NCBI GenBank assembly: GCA_030841035.1
Contig: JAVEDI010000118.1
Coordinates: 33,100-97,099, forward strand
Reading direction: 5' to 3'
Length of the DNA stretch: 64,000 nt
Source of the DNA: Actinomycetota bacterium
GTDB lineage: Bacteria; Actinomycetota; Actinomycetes; JACCUZ01
The position numbers were made by a program, and so were the translations under genes. The notes below the pieces were generated by a model. It saw only the letters and a program-made list of their open reading frames with translations. It did not search any database and had not been told where the DNA came from. This document shows, one piece after another, positions 24,941-33,230 of this stretch (positions are counted from its first letter, which is position 1; every line of letters begins with the position of its first letter).

Positions 24941-26227
24941 TCAGACCGACGTCTGTCGCACGCCGGGGCTGACCGCCGCCGCGTCACGGCAGGACTCGAT
25001 GAACGAGGCCTCCTTCGGCAGCACGATGGACACCGAACGGACGCGGTGGTGCGCGGCGTCGACCCCGGGCGGTGTGATCCCTTCGTCGCGCAGCGCCTCG
25101 GCGGCCGCTCGCAGCTTGGCGCGTGCCTTGATGATGCCGCTGTCGGCGGAGACCAGCCTCTCCTTGTTCCGGTTCACGATCGGGCCCATGCTCTCCTGCA
25201 GGGACGAGTCCTGTATCGCGATGCCCTTGACTCCGGAGAACGTCTCACCGCGCTTCTGCGCCTCGCGGTCCATCAGGTAGTCGTTGTCCTTGTTCTGCAC
25301 CGGCCGGTAGGTGCCGGGGATGTTCTCGTTGTGCACCCCGTGGCCGTCCTTCATCGCCTGCAGCTCGTCTGCCGTCAGCGCGCGAACCGGTTGGTAGTCG
25401 AAGGTGAACACCCAGCAGTTCTCGTCGTCGATCGGTATCCACAGGTGACCGTGCATGGGGTGATCGCCCCGGGGAGGCACCATCGTGAAGCTGGGCAGCA
25501 CCCACGGCGTGATCCGCCAGTAGTAGTGGCCTTCCTCGGCATTGCGCCGCACCCCGATGAACAGGCCACCGTCGACGTCCACGACCTCGAAGAACGGCTT
25601 GAGGTCTGCCATGTTGTAGTCGTTGCCCTTGGCGCCCTTGAACAGCGGGTCGTTCTTCAGCCCGGCCGAGTGCAGCCAGGACACGTGACTGGAGTCGATG
25701 CCGCCTTCCAGCGCCTGCAGCCAGTTGCTCTCCTGCCAGCGCTTGGACGTGTAGGTCTGCTCGGGCGGGACCTGGGTGAACTCGAACTCGGGCAGGTCGG
25801 GGCGCTTGGCGGGGTCTCCCATGTAGGTCCAGAGGATGTCGCCGACCTTCACCAGCGGGTAGGAGGTGAGCTTCACCTTGGAGCAGAAGCGGCTGTCCTC
25901 GGGCTCGGACGGCACCTCGACACACTGACCCGTGACGTCGTACTTCCAGCCGTGGTAGGCGCACCGCAGCCCGGCCCCCTCGTTGCGGCCGAACCAGAGG
26001 GACACTCCTCGGTGCGCGCAGAACTCGTCGATCAGCCCGTATCGGCCGTCGGCGTCGCGGAACGCGATGAGACGCTCGGAGAGGAGCTTGACGCGCACCG
26101 GCGGCGATTCGTTCTCCGCTAGCTCCTCCGCGAGGAGCGCAGGGATCCAGTACTGCCGGAACAGCTCACCCATCGGTGTCCCGGGCCCGGTCCGCGTCAG
26201 TAGCTCGTTGGTCTCTGGTGCGAGCAT
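24941..26227 (-). CDS. Rieske non-haem iron oxygenase, phthalate-dioxygenase/LigX type (428 aa)
   Basis: The N-terminus MLAPETNELLTRTGPGTPMG matches phthalate 4,5-dioxygenase and LigX O-demethylase oxygenase components. The Rieske [2Fe-2S] site is FCAHRG ... CAYHGWKYD (C-x-H, C-x2-H), and the mononuclear iron site is GIDSSHVSWLH. Such enzymes dihydroxylate or O-demethylate aromatic acids using electrons from a reductase. No dedicated reductase is adjacent; the FAD reductase at 52026 is far away. It is first gene of a four-gene minus operon. Confidence 0.88.
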   Translation of the reverse strand: MLAPETNELLTRTGPGTPMGELFRQYWIPALLAEELAENESPPVRVKLLSERLIAFRDADGRYGLIDEFCAHRGVSLWFGRNEGAGLRCAYHGWKYDVTGQCVEVPSEPEDSRFCSKVKLTSYPLVKVGDILWTYMGDPAKRPDLPEFEFTQVPPEQTYTSKRWQESNWLQALEGGIDSSHVSWLHSAGLKNDPLFKGAKGNDYNMADLKPFFEVVDVDGGLFIGVRRNAEEGHYYWRITPWVLPSFTMVPPRGDHPMHGHLWIPIDDENCWVFTFDYQPVRALTADELQAMKDGHGVHNENIPGTYRPVQNKDNDYLMDREAQKRGETFSGVKGIAIQDSSLQESMGPIVNRNKERLVSADSGIIKARAKLRAAAEALRDEGITPPGVDAAHHRVRSVSIVLPKEASFIESCRDAAAVSPGVRQTSV

Positions 26228-26372
26228 CGCGTTGTCCTTTCACCTGCTGCGCCGTCGCCGTCGCCCGCGACCTGTGGGGGTCGAGGGCGGCCATCGCCTC
26301 CCGCGCGGCGAGGCAGACCTGACCGGGGGTGCCGGGCGGATCGCCTCGAGCGAGGGTCACTCATCTACGCTT

Positions 26373-26405
26373 ATGGTTATACCATTCGACCTTCCGACCT
26401 GTCAC
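26373..26405 (-). promoter_or_regulatory. Probable promoter with overlapping palindromic operator for the Rieske operon
   Basis: On the minus strand GTGACA (26405-26400) and TATAAC (26381-26376) are separated by 18 bases, a reasonable sigma-70-type promoter. ATGGT-TAT-ACCAT (26373-26385) is a perfect inverted repeat covering the -10 and fits the TNGTNNNACNA form of FadR/GntR-type operators. Repression by such a regulator is inferred; none is encoded next to it. Confidence 0.55.
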
Positions 26406-26453
26406 GGGTCGGGCCCTCGCGGGTGGCCCCCGCACGGCCGCTAGCGGCCGGCA

Positions 26454-26483
26454 ACGCCCCCGGCGGATGGTTGCCGGGGGCGT
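26454..26483 (-). terminator. GC-rich hairpin after the Lsr2-like gene
   Basis: ACGCCCCCGGC and GCCGGGGGCGT form a perfect 11-bp stem with an 8-base loop, about 110 bases past the Lsr2-like stop. It also insulates the Rieske promoter. Confidence 0.6.
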
Positions 26484-26594
26484 CGCCCCCAGCCGAGGGG
26501 TCCGTCGACGACCTCCGGCGGACTCACCTCGCCCCGGGTACCTCCTTGCCGTCGGCGCGCGAGGCAAACCACGAGCGCGAGCGAGCCGGCCCCG

Positions 26595-26855
26595 TCAGCC
26601 GGTCGCCTCAGCCGAGTTCCGGTAGGCGTCGAGGATGGCGGCGGGCACCCTGCCCCGGTCCCTGATCGGGTGGCCGTTGGCCCGGGCCCAGCGGCGGACG
26701 GTGACCGGGTCCGTGCTCAGCGCCTTGCGGCCGCGGCGGCTCTTGGCCCGCGCCGCAGGCACCTCGGCAGCCACCGTGAGCCGAACACCGTAGAGAGACC
26801 CCACCACCTCGAGCACCCGATCCAGCGGCTCGGTCGAGTCGATCGTCAACTGCAT
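26595..26855 (-). CDS. Lsr2-like DNA-binding protein (86 aa)
   Basis: The C-terminus has the Lsr2 DNA-binding pattern VRRWARANGHPIRDRGRVP followed by AAILDAYRN; RGR is the AT-hook-like minor-groove element. The N-terminal part (MQLTIDSTEPLDRVLEVV) differs from the classic Lsr2 dimerisation domain and is shorter than in full-length Lsr2. Lsr2 proteins silence AT-rich or horizontally acquired DNA; a position between two catabolic clusters suits that. The start is ATG 26855; the frame stays open upstream but reads as non-coding. Confidence 0.78.
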   Translation of the reverse strand: MQLTIDSTEPLDRVLEVVGSLYGVRLTVAAEVPAARAKSRRGRKALSTDPVTVRRWARANGHPIRDRGRVPAAILDAYRNSAEATG

Positions 26856-26949
26856 GTCTGTGCGGCCCTCCAGGTCGAAATGACGATCCCCGAGCGGCCA
26901 ACTGTAGCCAGAGAAGATCGTCCGGCCAGACCGCGACCGCGGTGGCAGC

Positions 26950-27474
26950 TCAGCTGCGCTCGCTGGTGAGCTCCTCCCAGAAGCGCAGCGCGGCGTACTC
27001 CATCGCCAGGCCGAGCCGGAGCGGGACCATCCGGTCCGCCACGTCCTCGCGCTCCCCGAACCGGGCCTGCATCTGCTCGTACGTCGCGATCCGCGCGCGG
27101 TGCTGCGCGACCTGCGCCCGGGCCAGCGCCAGGATGTCCTGCGGCTCGGCCAGCTCGCCGAAGAACAGCTTGAGCTCGGCCACGTCGCGGACCTGCAACG
27201 GTTCCTCGGTCGGCTCGGCGAGCCACCTCCGCAGCGCCGCCAGGCCATCCTCGGTGACGCTGAAGGTCTGCCGGCGGCGCCCGTCGTCCTCGCTGTGCAC
27301 GGTCAGCAGCCCGGCCTCCACCAGCCGCTTCGGCTCCGAGTACAGCTGGGCGTGCGGGAAGGGCCAGAAGTAGCCCACCGAGTGCCCGACGGCCCGCTTG
27401 AGCTCGTAGGACGTGGAGGGGCCTCGCATCGCGACCATGCCCAGCACGACGTACGACGTGGGGGTCAGCCGCAC
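26950..27474 (-). CDS. PadR-family transcriptional regulator (174 aa)
   Basis: The N-terminal winged helix reads LTPTSYVVLGMVAMRGPSTS, then KRAVGHSVGYFWPFPHAQLY and EPKRLVEAGLLTVHSEDDG, with the wing RRRQTFSVTEDG. The C-terminal helical domain (about residues 95-174) is the Vir_reg-type dimerisation region. GTG 27474 has GGCGAGG five bases upstream; an in-frame ATG at 27525 lies inside the palindrome 27513-27525 and is less likely. It is divergent from the CoA ligase operon and probably represses it, with aromatic acids or CoA esters as likely effectors. Confidence 0.87.
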   Translation of the reverse strand: MRLTPTSYVVLGMVAMRGPSTSYELKRAVGHSVGYFWPFPHAQLYSEPKRLVEAGLLTVHSEDDGRRRQTFSVTEDGLAALRRWLAEPTEEPLQVRDVAELKLFFGELAEPQDILALARAQVAQHRARIATYEQMQARFGEREDVADRMVPLRLGLAMEYAALRFWEELTSERS

Positions 27475-27512
27475 GCGGGCCTCGCCGTTGACATGGTCCG
27501 AACCGTACCGTA

Positions 27513-27525
27513 ATGTCCCCGACAT
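27513..27525. promoter_or_regulatory. Candidate PadR operator
   Basis: ATGTC-CCC-GACAT is a perfect inverted repeat between the PadR gene and the CoA ligase gene, 39 bases before the ligase start. ATGT...ACAT symmetry is typical of PadR boxes. Assignment is by symmetry and location. Confidence 0.6.
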
Positions 27526-27564
27526 TCGTCTCGGACGATCCGATTCAGATGGTCGGGAGCAGGT

Positions 27565-29136
27565 ATGGATCTGGCTACGGCCCTGCGCTGGTCCGCCGAG
27601 CGCTACCCGCAGCGGCGCGCCGTCGGCGGTCGGGACCCGCTGACCTACGCACAGTGGGACGCCCGCACCGAGCGGGTCGCTCACGCGCTGCACGGCCTGG
27701 GCGCGGGGGAGGGGACCCGGGCGGTCTTCCTGCTGGGGGGCGGGGAGCCACTGGCCACGCTGCACCTCGGCGCGCAGAAGGCCCGTGTCACCTCGCTACC
27801 CCTGTCGACGCGGTTGGGCGTCGACGAACTGGCCTTCTGCATCGGTGACTGCGACCCCGCGCTGATCGCGGTGGACGAGGCCACCCAGGAGATCGTCACG
27901 CAGGCGCTGGAGCGGGTCGAGAATCCGCCCCCTGTCGTGTGGGCGGGTAACCCGGGGGACGCTCCGACCGGCACTCCCTCCGTGTGGCACGCCGCGCAGC
28001 GCGCTGCGGGCAGCCCCGTTCCCGTGGTGCCCGGTGACGACGACGTGAGCGTCATGCTCTACACCTCGGGCACCACCGGGCGACCCAAGGGCGTTCCGCG
28101 CACCCACCGTGCCGAGCACCATGCAGCGCTCGCCCACCTCGTCCAAACCGGCCACGCACCGGGCGAGGTGACGCTGGGCGTCATGCCGCTGTTCCACACG
28201 ATGGGGCTGCGCAGCCTCCTGGCCAGCGTGCTGGCCGCGGGCACCTGGGTGCCGCAAGCGGGCTTCGATGCCGAGCAGACCCTGGACCTGATCGCGGCCG
28301 AGCAGGTCAGCGCCCTCTACCTGGTCCCGACGATCTACTGGTCGCTGCTGCAGACCGGGCGCTTCGAGGAGAGCACGTCGGTGCGCAGGCTGGCGTACGC
28401 CGGCGCCGCCATGACGCCGTTCGTGGCGGAGAGGCTCGCCCAGAGCCTGCGTCCGGAGCGGTTCGTCAACCACTTCGGCAGCACGGAGATCTATACCTTC
28501 ACCATCGGGCCGGAGGGTGCGGCCAAGCCGGGCTGCGCCGGGCGAGCGGGTCTGTTCTCCCGGGTCCGGCTCGTGGACCCGCGCCCCGACGCGTCCCCCG
28601 ACGAGGTCGTCGCCCAGGGGGAAACGGGCCAGGTCGCCGTGTCGATGCGCAGCCCCGAGGCGTTCGCCGGTTACTGGCGCCGTCCGGACGCGGACCGCAA
28701 GGCGATCCGGGACGGTTGGTACTTCACCGGCGACCTCGCCACGACCGACGAGGACGGCGACCTGTGGGTCACCGGTCGCGTCGACGACATGATCAACTCC
28801 GGCGGGGAGAACATCTACCCCGGCGAGATCGAGGACGCGCTCGCGGCCAGCCCCGACCTCGACGAGGTGGTCGTCGTCGGCACCCCGCACGAGAGGTGGG
28901 GACAGGCCGTCACCGCCTTCGTGGTGAGCACCTCCGGCGACGAACCGGCGGAGACCGTCGCCAAGCTCGACCTGTTCGCCCGGGAGAGCTCCGGCCTGCC
29001 TTCGCTGAAGCGGCCGAAGCGGATCGTGGTCGTGGACCAGATCCCCAAGTCTGCCGTCGGCAAGGTCCTGCGCCGCCAGCTCACCGCCGGCGAGTTCGTC
29101 GCGCTCGCCGACTCCGCCGATGGGCCGGCGCAATGA
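27565..29136 (+). CDS. Acyl/aryl-CoA ligase, AMP-binding family (523 aa)
   Basis: ATP-dependent activation of a carboxylic acid to its CoA thioester. The AMP-binding P-loop is MLYTSGTTGRPKGVPRTH, followed by VMPLFHTMGLRS, NHFGSTEIYTF, the hinge/Asp region WYFTGDLATTDEDGDLWVTG and GRVDDMINSGGENIYPGEIE, and the catalytic Lys in IPKSAVGKVLRRQ. The layout resembles benzoate/4-hydroxybenzoate or chlorobenzoate CoA ligases, which fits the Mo-hydroxylase neighbours, but the acid is not determined. The stop overlaps the next start (ATGA). First gene of a five-gene operon. Confidence 0.9.
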   Translation: MDLATALRWSAERYPQRRAVGGRDPLTYAQWDARTERVAHALHGLGAGEGTRAVFLLGGGEPLATLHLGAQKARVTSLPLSTRLGVDELAFCIGDCDPALIAVDEATQEIVTQALERVENPPPVVWAGNPGDAPTGTPSVWHAAQRAAGSPVPVVPGDDDVSVMLYTSGTTGRPKGVPRTHRAEHHAALAHLVQTGHAPGEVTLGVMPLFHTMGLRSLLASVLAAGTWVPQAGFDAEQTLDLIAAEQVSALYLVPTIYWSLLQTGRFEESTSVRRLAYAGAAMTPFVAERLAQSLRPERFVNHFGSTEIYTFTIGPEGAAKPGCAGRAGLFSRVRLVDPRPDASPDEVVAQGETGQVAVSMRSPEAFAGYWRRPDADRKAIRDGWYFTGDLATTDEDGDLWVTGRVDDMINSGGENIYPGEIEDALAASPDLDEVVVVGTPHERWGQAVTAFVVSTSGDEPAETVAKLDLFARESSGLPSLKRPKRIVVVDQIPKSAVGKVLRRQLTAGEFVALADSADGPAQ

Positions 29137-31535
29137 CCGGGCTCGCGCGTGTCGAGGACGCGGCCCTGCTCACCGGCCAGGGCCGTTTCCTCGACGACCT
29201 CGACCCGCTGCCGGGCACGCTGGTGGCAGCCGTGGTCCGCAGTCCGCACGCACACGCCAGGATCCGCTCGGTCGACCTCGACCGAGCCCGCAGCCATCCC
29301 GGGGTGGCCGCCGTGATCGGCCCCGACGAGGTGCTGGCGACGCTGAAGCCCTTCCCGCTCTCGGTCAAGGCAGCGACGCCGTACTACCCGACCGCCACCG
29401 ACAAGACCCGCTTCGTGGGCGAGCCCGTGGCCGTCGTCGTCGCGAGCGACCGCTACGTCGCCGAGGACGCCGCTGAGCTGGTCGACGTCGACTACGAACC
29501 GCTGCCGGCCGTCGTCCGCACCGATCGGGCGCTCCAGGACGACGCGCCGCTGCTGCACGACCAGGCCGAGAGCAACGTGGCCACCGACCGGACCTTCACG
29601 TTCGGCGCCGTGGACGAGGCGTTCGCCTCGGCAGCGCACGTCGTCAGCCGCAGCTACTCCTTCCCGCGCTACTCCTCGACGCCGATGGAGTGCTACGCCG
29701 TCGTGGCGGAGTGGCGCGACGGTGTCGACGGGCCGGAGGTCACCGCGCATGCCAACTTCCACGGGCCGTTCTCGATGGCTCCCGTGGTGGCGGGGGCGCT
29801 CGGCCTGCCCACCTCGTCGCTGAGACTGATCGTGCCGGCCGACATCGGCGGCAGCTTCGGCATCAAGTCCGCCGTCTACCCCTACATCGCGCTGATGGCG
29901 CTGGCCAGCAAGCACGCCGGGCGGCCGGTGCGGTGGACCGAGGACCGCCTCGAGCACCTGGTGGCGAGCTCGTCGGGCTCCGACCGGTTGATGACCTTCG
30001 AGGCCGCCGTGGACGACGACGGTGTGGTGAGCGCGTTGCGGGTCGACCTGGTCGACAACGTTGGCGCCTACCTCCGGCCCCCGGAGCCCAGCACCCTGTA
30101 CCGCTGCTTCGGGAACATCACCGGTGCCTATCGCATCGACGCCGTCGCGATCCGGGCGCGCGCCGTCGTCACCAACAAGTCGCCTACCGGGCTCAACCGC
30201 GGCTTCGGCGGCCAACAGCTGTACTTCGGGCTCGAGCGGCTGATGGACGACATCGCGACGTCGAGGGGCATCGACCCCGCCGACGTACGTCGTCGCAACA
30301 TGGTGACCTCCGACGCGTTCCCCTACGCCACCCCGAGCGGCGGCATCTACGACTCCGGTGACTACCACCGCGCGCTGGAGCTCGCGCTGGACAACGCCGG
30401 CTACGAGCAGCTCCGCAAGGAGCAGCGCATCTCCCGCGACAACGGCGAGTGGATGGGGATCGGACTGGCCACCATCGTCGACCCGTCGGCGACGAACATC
30501 GGGTACGTCGGCCTGGCGACGCCGGTGCAGGACCGGACGGCTCGACGTGGCAAGTCCGGATCGACCGAGCACGTCCGGGTCAGCGTCGACCCGCAAGGCA
30601 TCGTCTCGGTGCTGCTCGGGAGCGTCCCGCAGGGACAGGGCCATGCCACCGTCGCCCGCGACGTGGTCGCCCGGCACCTCGGGCTCCCGGTGGAGCAGGT
30701 GCGACCGCGCGTCGAGATGGACACCGCCACCACGCCGTGGACGATCAGCTCGGGCAGCTACTCGTCGCGGTTCGCGCCGCTGCTGACGAGCGCACTGCTC
30801 GAGGCATGCGACCGGCTCGCCGACACCATCAAGGTGGCCGCATCGGTGCTGCTCCAGGTGGAGCCGGCAGCCCTCGAGCTGGCCGACGGCATGGTCCGGG
30901 TGTCCGACGACCATGAACGGGCGGTCGCGTTCCGGCACGCGGCCGGTCTCGTGCACTGGGACCCGGGATCGTTGCCCGACGGCTGCTCGGCGCGCCTCTA
31001 CGAGGAGGCCGCGTTCAGCCCTCCGCAGTCCAAGGCCGCGTCGCTGACCGACCAGATCAACTCCAGCCTCTGCTACGGGTTCGTCGCGGACGTGGTCGTC
31101 GTACGCATCGACAAGCAGACGCTGCAGGTGCGCATCGAGTCGGTCTCCAGCGTCCACGACGCCGGAACGATCCTGAACGAGACCCTCCTGGAGGGCCAGG
31201 TACACGGGGCGATGGTCCAAGCGCTCGGCGGCGCGATGTTCGAGGAGATGTCCTACTCGGACTCGGGGCAGCCGACCGCGGGCACGTTCATGGACTATCT
31301 GTGCCCTACCGCTGCCGAGGCCTGCTTCCCTCTCACCAGCGCCCACCAGGAGACGCCGTCGCCGCTGACCCGGCTCGGGGCCAAGGGCTGCGGCGAGGGC
31401 AGCTCGATGAGCCTGCCGGTGGCGATCGCGAACGCGGTGGCCGACGCGCTGGCACCCGAAGGCGTCCAGATCACCTCGCTGCCACTGCATGGGAACGTCC
31501 TGCACCAGCTGCTCAACGCGACGAACGGAGACTGA
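29133..31535 (+). CDS. Molybdenum hydroxylase large subunit, xanthine dehydrogenase/CoxL family (800 aa)
   Basis: The Mo-pterin-binding subunit of a three-part hydroxylase. Landmarks: LLTGQGRFLDDL and RSPHAHARI at the N-terminus, FVGEPVAVVVA, DIGGSFGIKSAVYPY, the loop LNRGFGGQQLYFGLERLMDD, the P-x-G-Q-G-H molybdopterin site in SVPQGQGHATVARDV, and the catalytic Glu in GAKGCGEGSSMSLP. The loop has RGFGG rather than the Cys-containing loop of true CO dehydrogenase, so it likely hydroxylates or dehydroxylates an organic substrate, probably a CoA thioester or acid. Coupled to the ligase gene. Confidence 0.88.
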   Translation: MTGLARVEDAALLTGQGRFLDDLDPLPGTLVAAVVRSPHAHARIRSVDLDRARSHPGVAAVIGPDEVLATLKPFPLSVKAATPYYPTATDKTRFVGEPVAVVVASDRYVAEDAAELVDVDYEPLPAVVRTDRALQDDAPLLHDQAESNVATDRTFTFGAVDEAFASAAHVVSRSYSFPRYSSTPMECYAVVAEWRDGVDGPEVTAHANFHGPFSMAPVVAGALGLPTSSLRLIVPADIGGSFGIKSAVYPYIALMALASKHAGRPVRWTEDRLEHLVASSSGSDRLMTFEAAVDDDGVVSALRVDLVDNVGAYLRPPEPSTLYRCFGNITGAYRIDAVAIRARAVVTNKSPTGLNRGFGGQQLYFGLERLMDDIATSRGIDPADVRRRNMVTSDAFPYATPSGGIYDSGDYHRALELALDNAGYEQLRKEQRISRDNGEWMGIGLATIVDPSATNIGYVGLATPVQDRTARRGKSGSTEHVRVSVDPQGIVSVLLGSVPQGQGHATVARDVVARHLGLPVEQVRPRVEMDTATTPWTISSGSYSSRFAPLLTSALLEACDRLADTIKVAASVLLQVEPAALELADGMVRVSDDHERAVAFRHAAGLVHWDPGSLPDGCSARLYEEAAFSPPQSKAASLTDQINSSLCYGFVADVVVVRIDKQTLQVRIESVSSVHDAGTILNETLLEGQVHGAMVQALGGAMFEEMSYSDSGQPTAGTFMDYLCPTAAEACFPLTSAHQETPSPLTRLGAKGCGEGSSMSLPVAIANAVADALAPEGVQITSLPLHGNVLHQLLNATNGD

Positions 31536-31537
31536 GC

Positions 31538-32317
31538 ATGCCGCTCACCGGAGGAGACATCCGGCTCGACCACAGCCACGACGGCCGGGTGGCCACCCTC
31601 ACCATCGACCACGGTCGCTACAACATCATCACGATGGGGATGCGCCAGGCGATGCAGGATCGATTCACGGAGATCGACGCCGACGCGAACGTGCACGTCG
31701 TCGTCATCCGCGCCGAGGGCGAGCACTTCACCTCCGGGGGCGACATCGCCGGGTTCATGGAGGTCGAAGCCGTCGACCTGACCGATCTCGGCCAGAACAT
31801 CACCGCACCGGCCCGCAGCCCCAAGCCGGTGGTCGTCGCCATCGACGGCTACTGCTTCGGCGTGGGGCTCGAGCTCGCACTGTCCGCGGACATCCGGATC
31901 GCCACCGACCGGTCGCGGTTCGCGCTGCCCGAGATGAAGCTCGGGATGATCCCCGGCAGCGGAGGCACCCAGCGGCTGGCGCGGCTGATCGGGCTGTCCC
32001 GCGCGAAGTACCACATCCTCACCGGCGAGCGGATCACCGGGCAGCAGGCGCTCGACTGGGGTCTGACCGCGCACAGCTGTGCCGACGGTGAAGGGCTCGA
32101 CAAGAAGGTCGACGAGGTCGTCGACATGCTGCTCGGCTACTCGCCGATCGCTCTGCGGACCGCGAAGGAGGTGCTCGACCGCGGCGTCGACGGACCGCTG
32201 TACACCGGAATCGAGCTGGAACGCAAGGCGTACGCGATGCTGCGGGCCAGCCACGACTTCGCCGAGGGTGTCGCGGCGTTCGGCGAGAAGCGCGCACCGA
32301 AGTTCCGCGGCCGGTGA
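31538..32317 (+). CDS. Enoyl-CoA hydratase/isomerase family protein (259 aa)
   Basis: A crotonase-fold enzyme: HFTSGGDIAGFMEVEA forms part of the CoA and oxyanion-hole region, KPVVVAIDGYCFGVGLELAL gives the second oxyanion Gly, and ALPEMKLGMIPGSGGTQRLA contains one expected acidic residue (PEMKLG, Glu). The first catalytic Glu position in the FGVGLEL helix is conserved as Glu. It hydrates or isomerises an enoyl-CoA. It lies between the large and FAD subunit genes of the Mo hydroxylase, so it probably acts on that enzyme's product. Confidence 0.88.
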   Translation: MPLTGGDIRLDHSHDGRVATLTIDHGRYNIITMGMRQAMQDRFTEIDADANVHVVVIRAEGEHFTSGGDIAGFMEVEAVDLTDLGQNITAPARSPKPVVVAIDGYCFGVGLELALSADIRIATDRSRFALPEMKLGMIPGSGGTQRLARLIGLSRAKYHILTGERITGQQALDWGLTAHSCADGEGLDKKVDEVVDMLLGYSPIALRTAKEVLDRGVDGPLYTGIELERKAYAMLRASHDFAEGVAAFGEKRAPKFRGR

Positions 32318-32324
32318 GCACCGG

Positions 32325-33230
32325 ATGAAGGCTGCCCCGTTCGCCTACGTGCGCCCTGGCACGGTTCAGGATGTCGTCGCCGAGCTCGCTCGCGACGGTG
32401 CCAAGGTGCTGGCCGGCGGCCAGTCGCTGGTGCCCGTGCTGGCGATGCGGCTGGGCCGTCCGTCCACCCTCGTCGACATCAACGCCGTGCCGGAGCTGGA
32501 CCGGCTGTCGCGGGACAACGGGAGCATCCGGGTCGGCGCCACGGTGCGCCAGCGTCGGCTGCAGCGCGACGACCTGTCCGCATCGGTGCCCCTGCTGCGG
32601 CTGGCGCTGCCCTGGATCGGTCACCGGGAGATCCGCAGTCGCGGCACGGTCTGCGGAAGCATCGCGCACGCCGACCCGGCAGCCGAGCTGCCGGCCGTCG
32701 CCTCGTGCCTGGACGCCACGATGCTGCTGACCAGTACGCGCGGGCAGCGGCAGATCGCTGCCGCCGAGTTCTTCACCGGCGCCCTGACGACCGTGATCGA
32801 GCCGGACGAGCTGCTCACCGAGGTGCTCTTCCCGGTGGCCGGGCCGGGCGAGGGGTTCGGCTTCGGCGAGTTCGCCCGTCGGCACGGCGACTTCGCACTT
32901 GCCGGGGCGGCGGTGCGGGTCCGGACGACGGGGGACGCCCTGCAGGCGCGCGTCACCTGCTTCGGCATCTCCGACCAGCCGGTCACCGCCGACGTCACCG
33001 CGCAGCTGCGTGCGGCGCTGGCGGAGGTGGGGCCGTCGCCCACCGGGTCGCAGCTGCGCCGGGGCCTCGCCGAGCGCGCCGACGAGGTCGCTGCCGACGT
33101 CGTCGACACGAGCGGTGACGGCCACGCCAGCACGGCGTACCGCCGCCGGCTGGTCGCCGGCCTGCTCGCCCGCGAGGTGAGCCGGGCCTACCTCACGTCC
33201 ACGTCCGCCTCGGAGGTGTCCGCGTCATGA
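32325..33230 (+). CDS. Molybdenum hydroxylase FAD-binding subunit, CoxM-like (301 aa)
   Basis: FAD-binding motifs of the CoxM/PCMH family: VLAGGQSLVPVLAMRLGRP (the AGGQS site) and REIRSRGTVCGSIAHADPAAE (TxxGS-type site), then FTGALTTVIEPDELLTEVLF. The C-terminal CO-dehydrogenase flavoprotein domain ends with AYRRRLVAGLLAREV. I do not see the extra cysteine cluster that carries a [4Fe-4S] centre in 4-hydroxybenzoyl-CoA reductase, so it is not that specific enzyme. It transfers electrons between the [2Fe-2S] subunit and an acceptor. The stop overlaps the next gene start. Confidence 0.88.
   Translation: MKAAPFAYVRPGTVQDVVAELARDGAKVLAGGQSLVPVLAMRLGRPSTLVDINAVPELDRLSRDNGSIRVGATVRQRRLQRDDLSASVPLLRLALPWIGHREIRSRGTVCGSIAHADPAAELPAVASCLDATMLLTSTRGQRQIAAAEFFTGALTTVIEPDELLTEVLFPVAGPGEGFGFGEFARRHGDFALAGAAVRVRTTGDALQARVTCFGISDQPVTADVTAQLRAALAEVGPSPTGSQLRRGLAERADEVAADVVDTSGDGHASTAYRRRLVAGLLAREVSRAYLTSTSASEVSAS

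Larger units (their letters stand above)
26228..26594. other. Intergenic region with Rieske promoter/operator and a hairpin
   Basis: This 367-base gap lies between the Rieske gene and the Lsr2-like gene. I see no coding frame with support. The promoter/operator at 26373-26405 and hairpin at 26454-26483 are listed separately. Confidence 0.55.

Noticed and set aside
28815..31505. Very long open frame antisense to the Mo-hydroxylase operon
   Set aside because: It is the complement of a well-supported coding region; its His/Arg/Gly-rich composition is typical of an antisense shadow in high-GC DNA.
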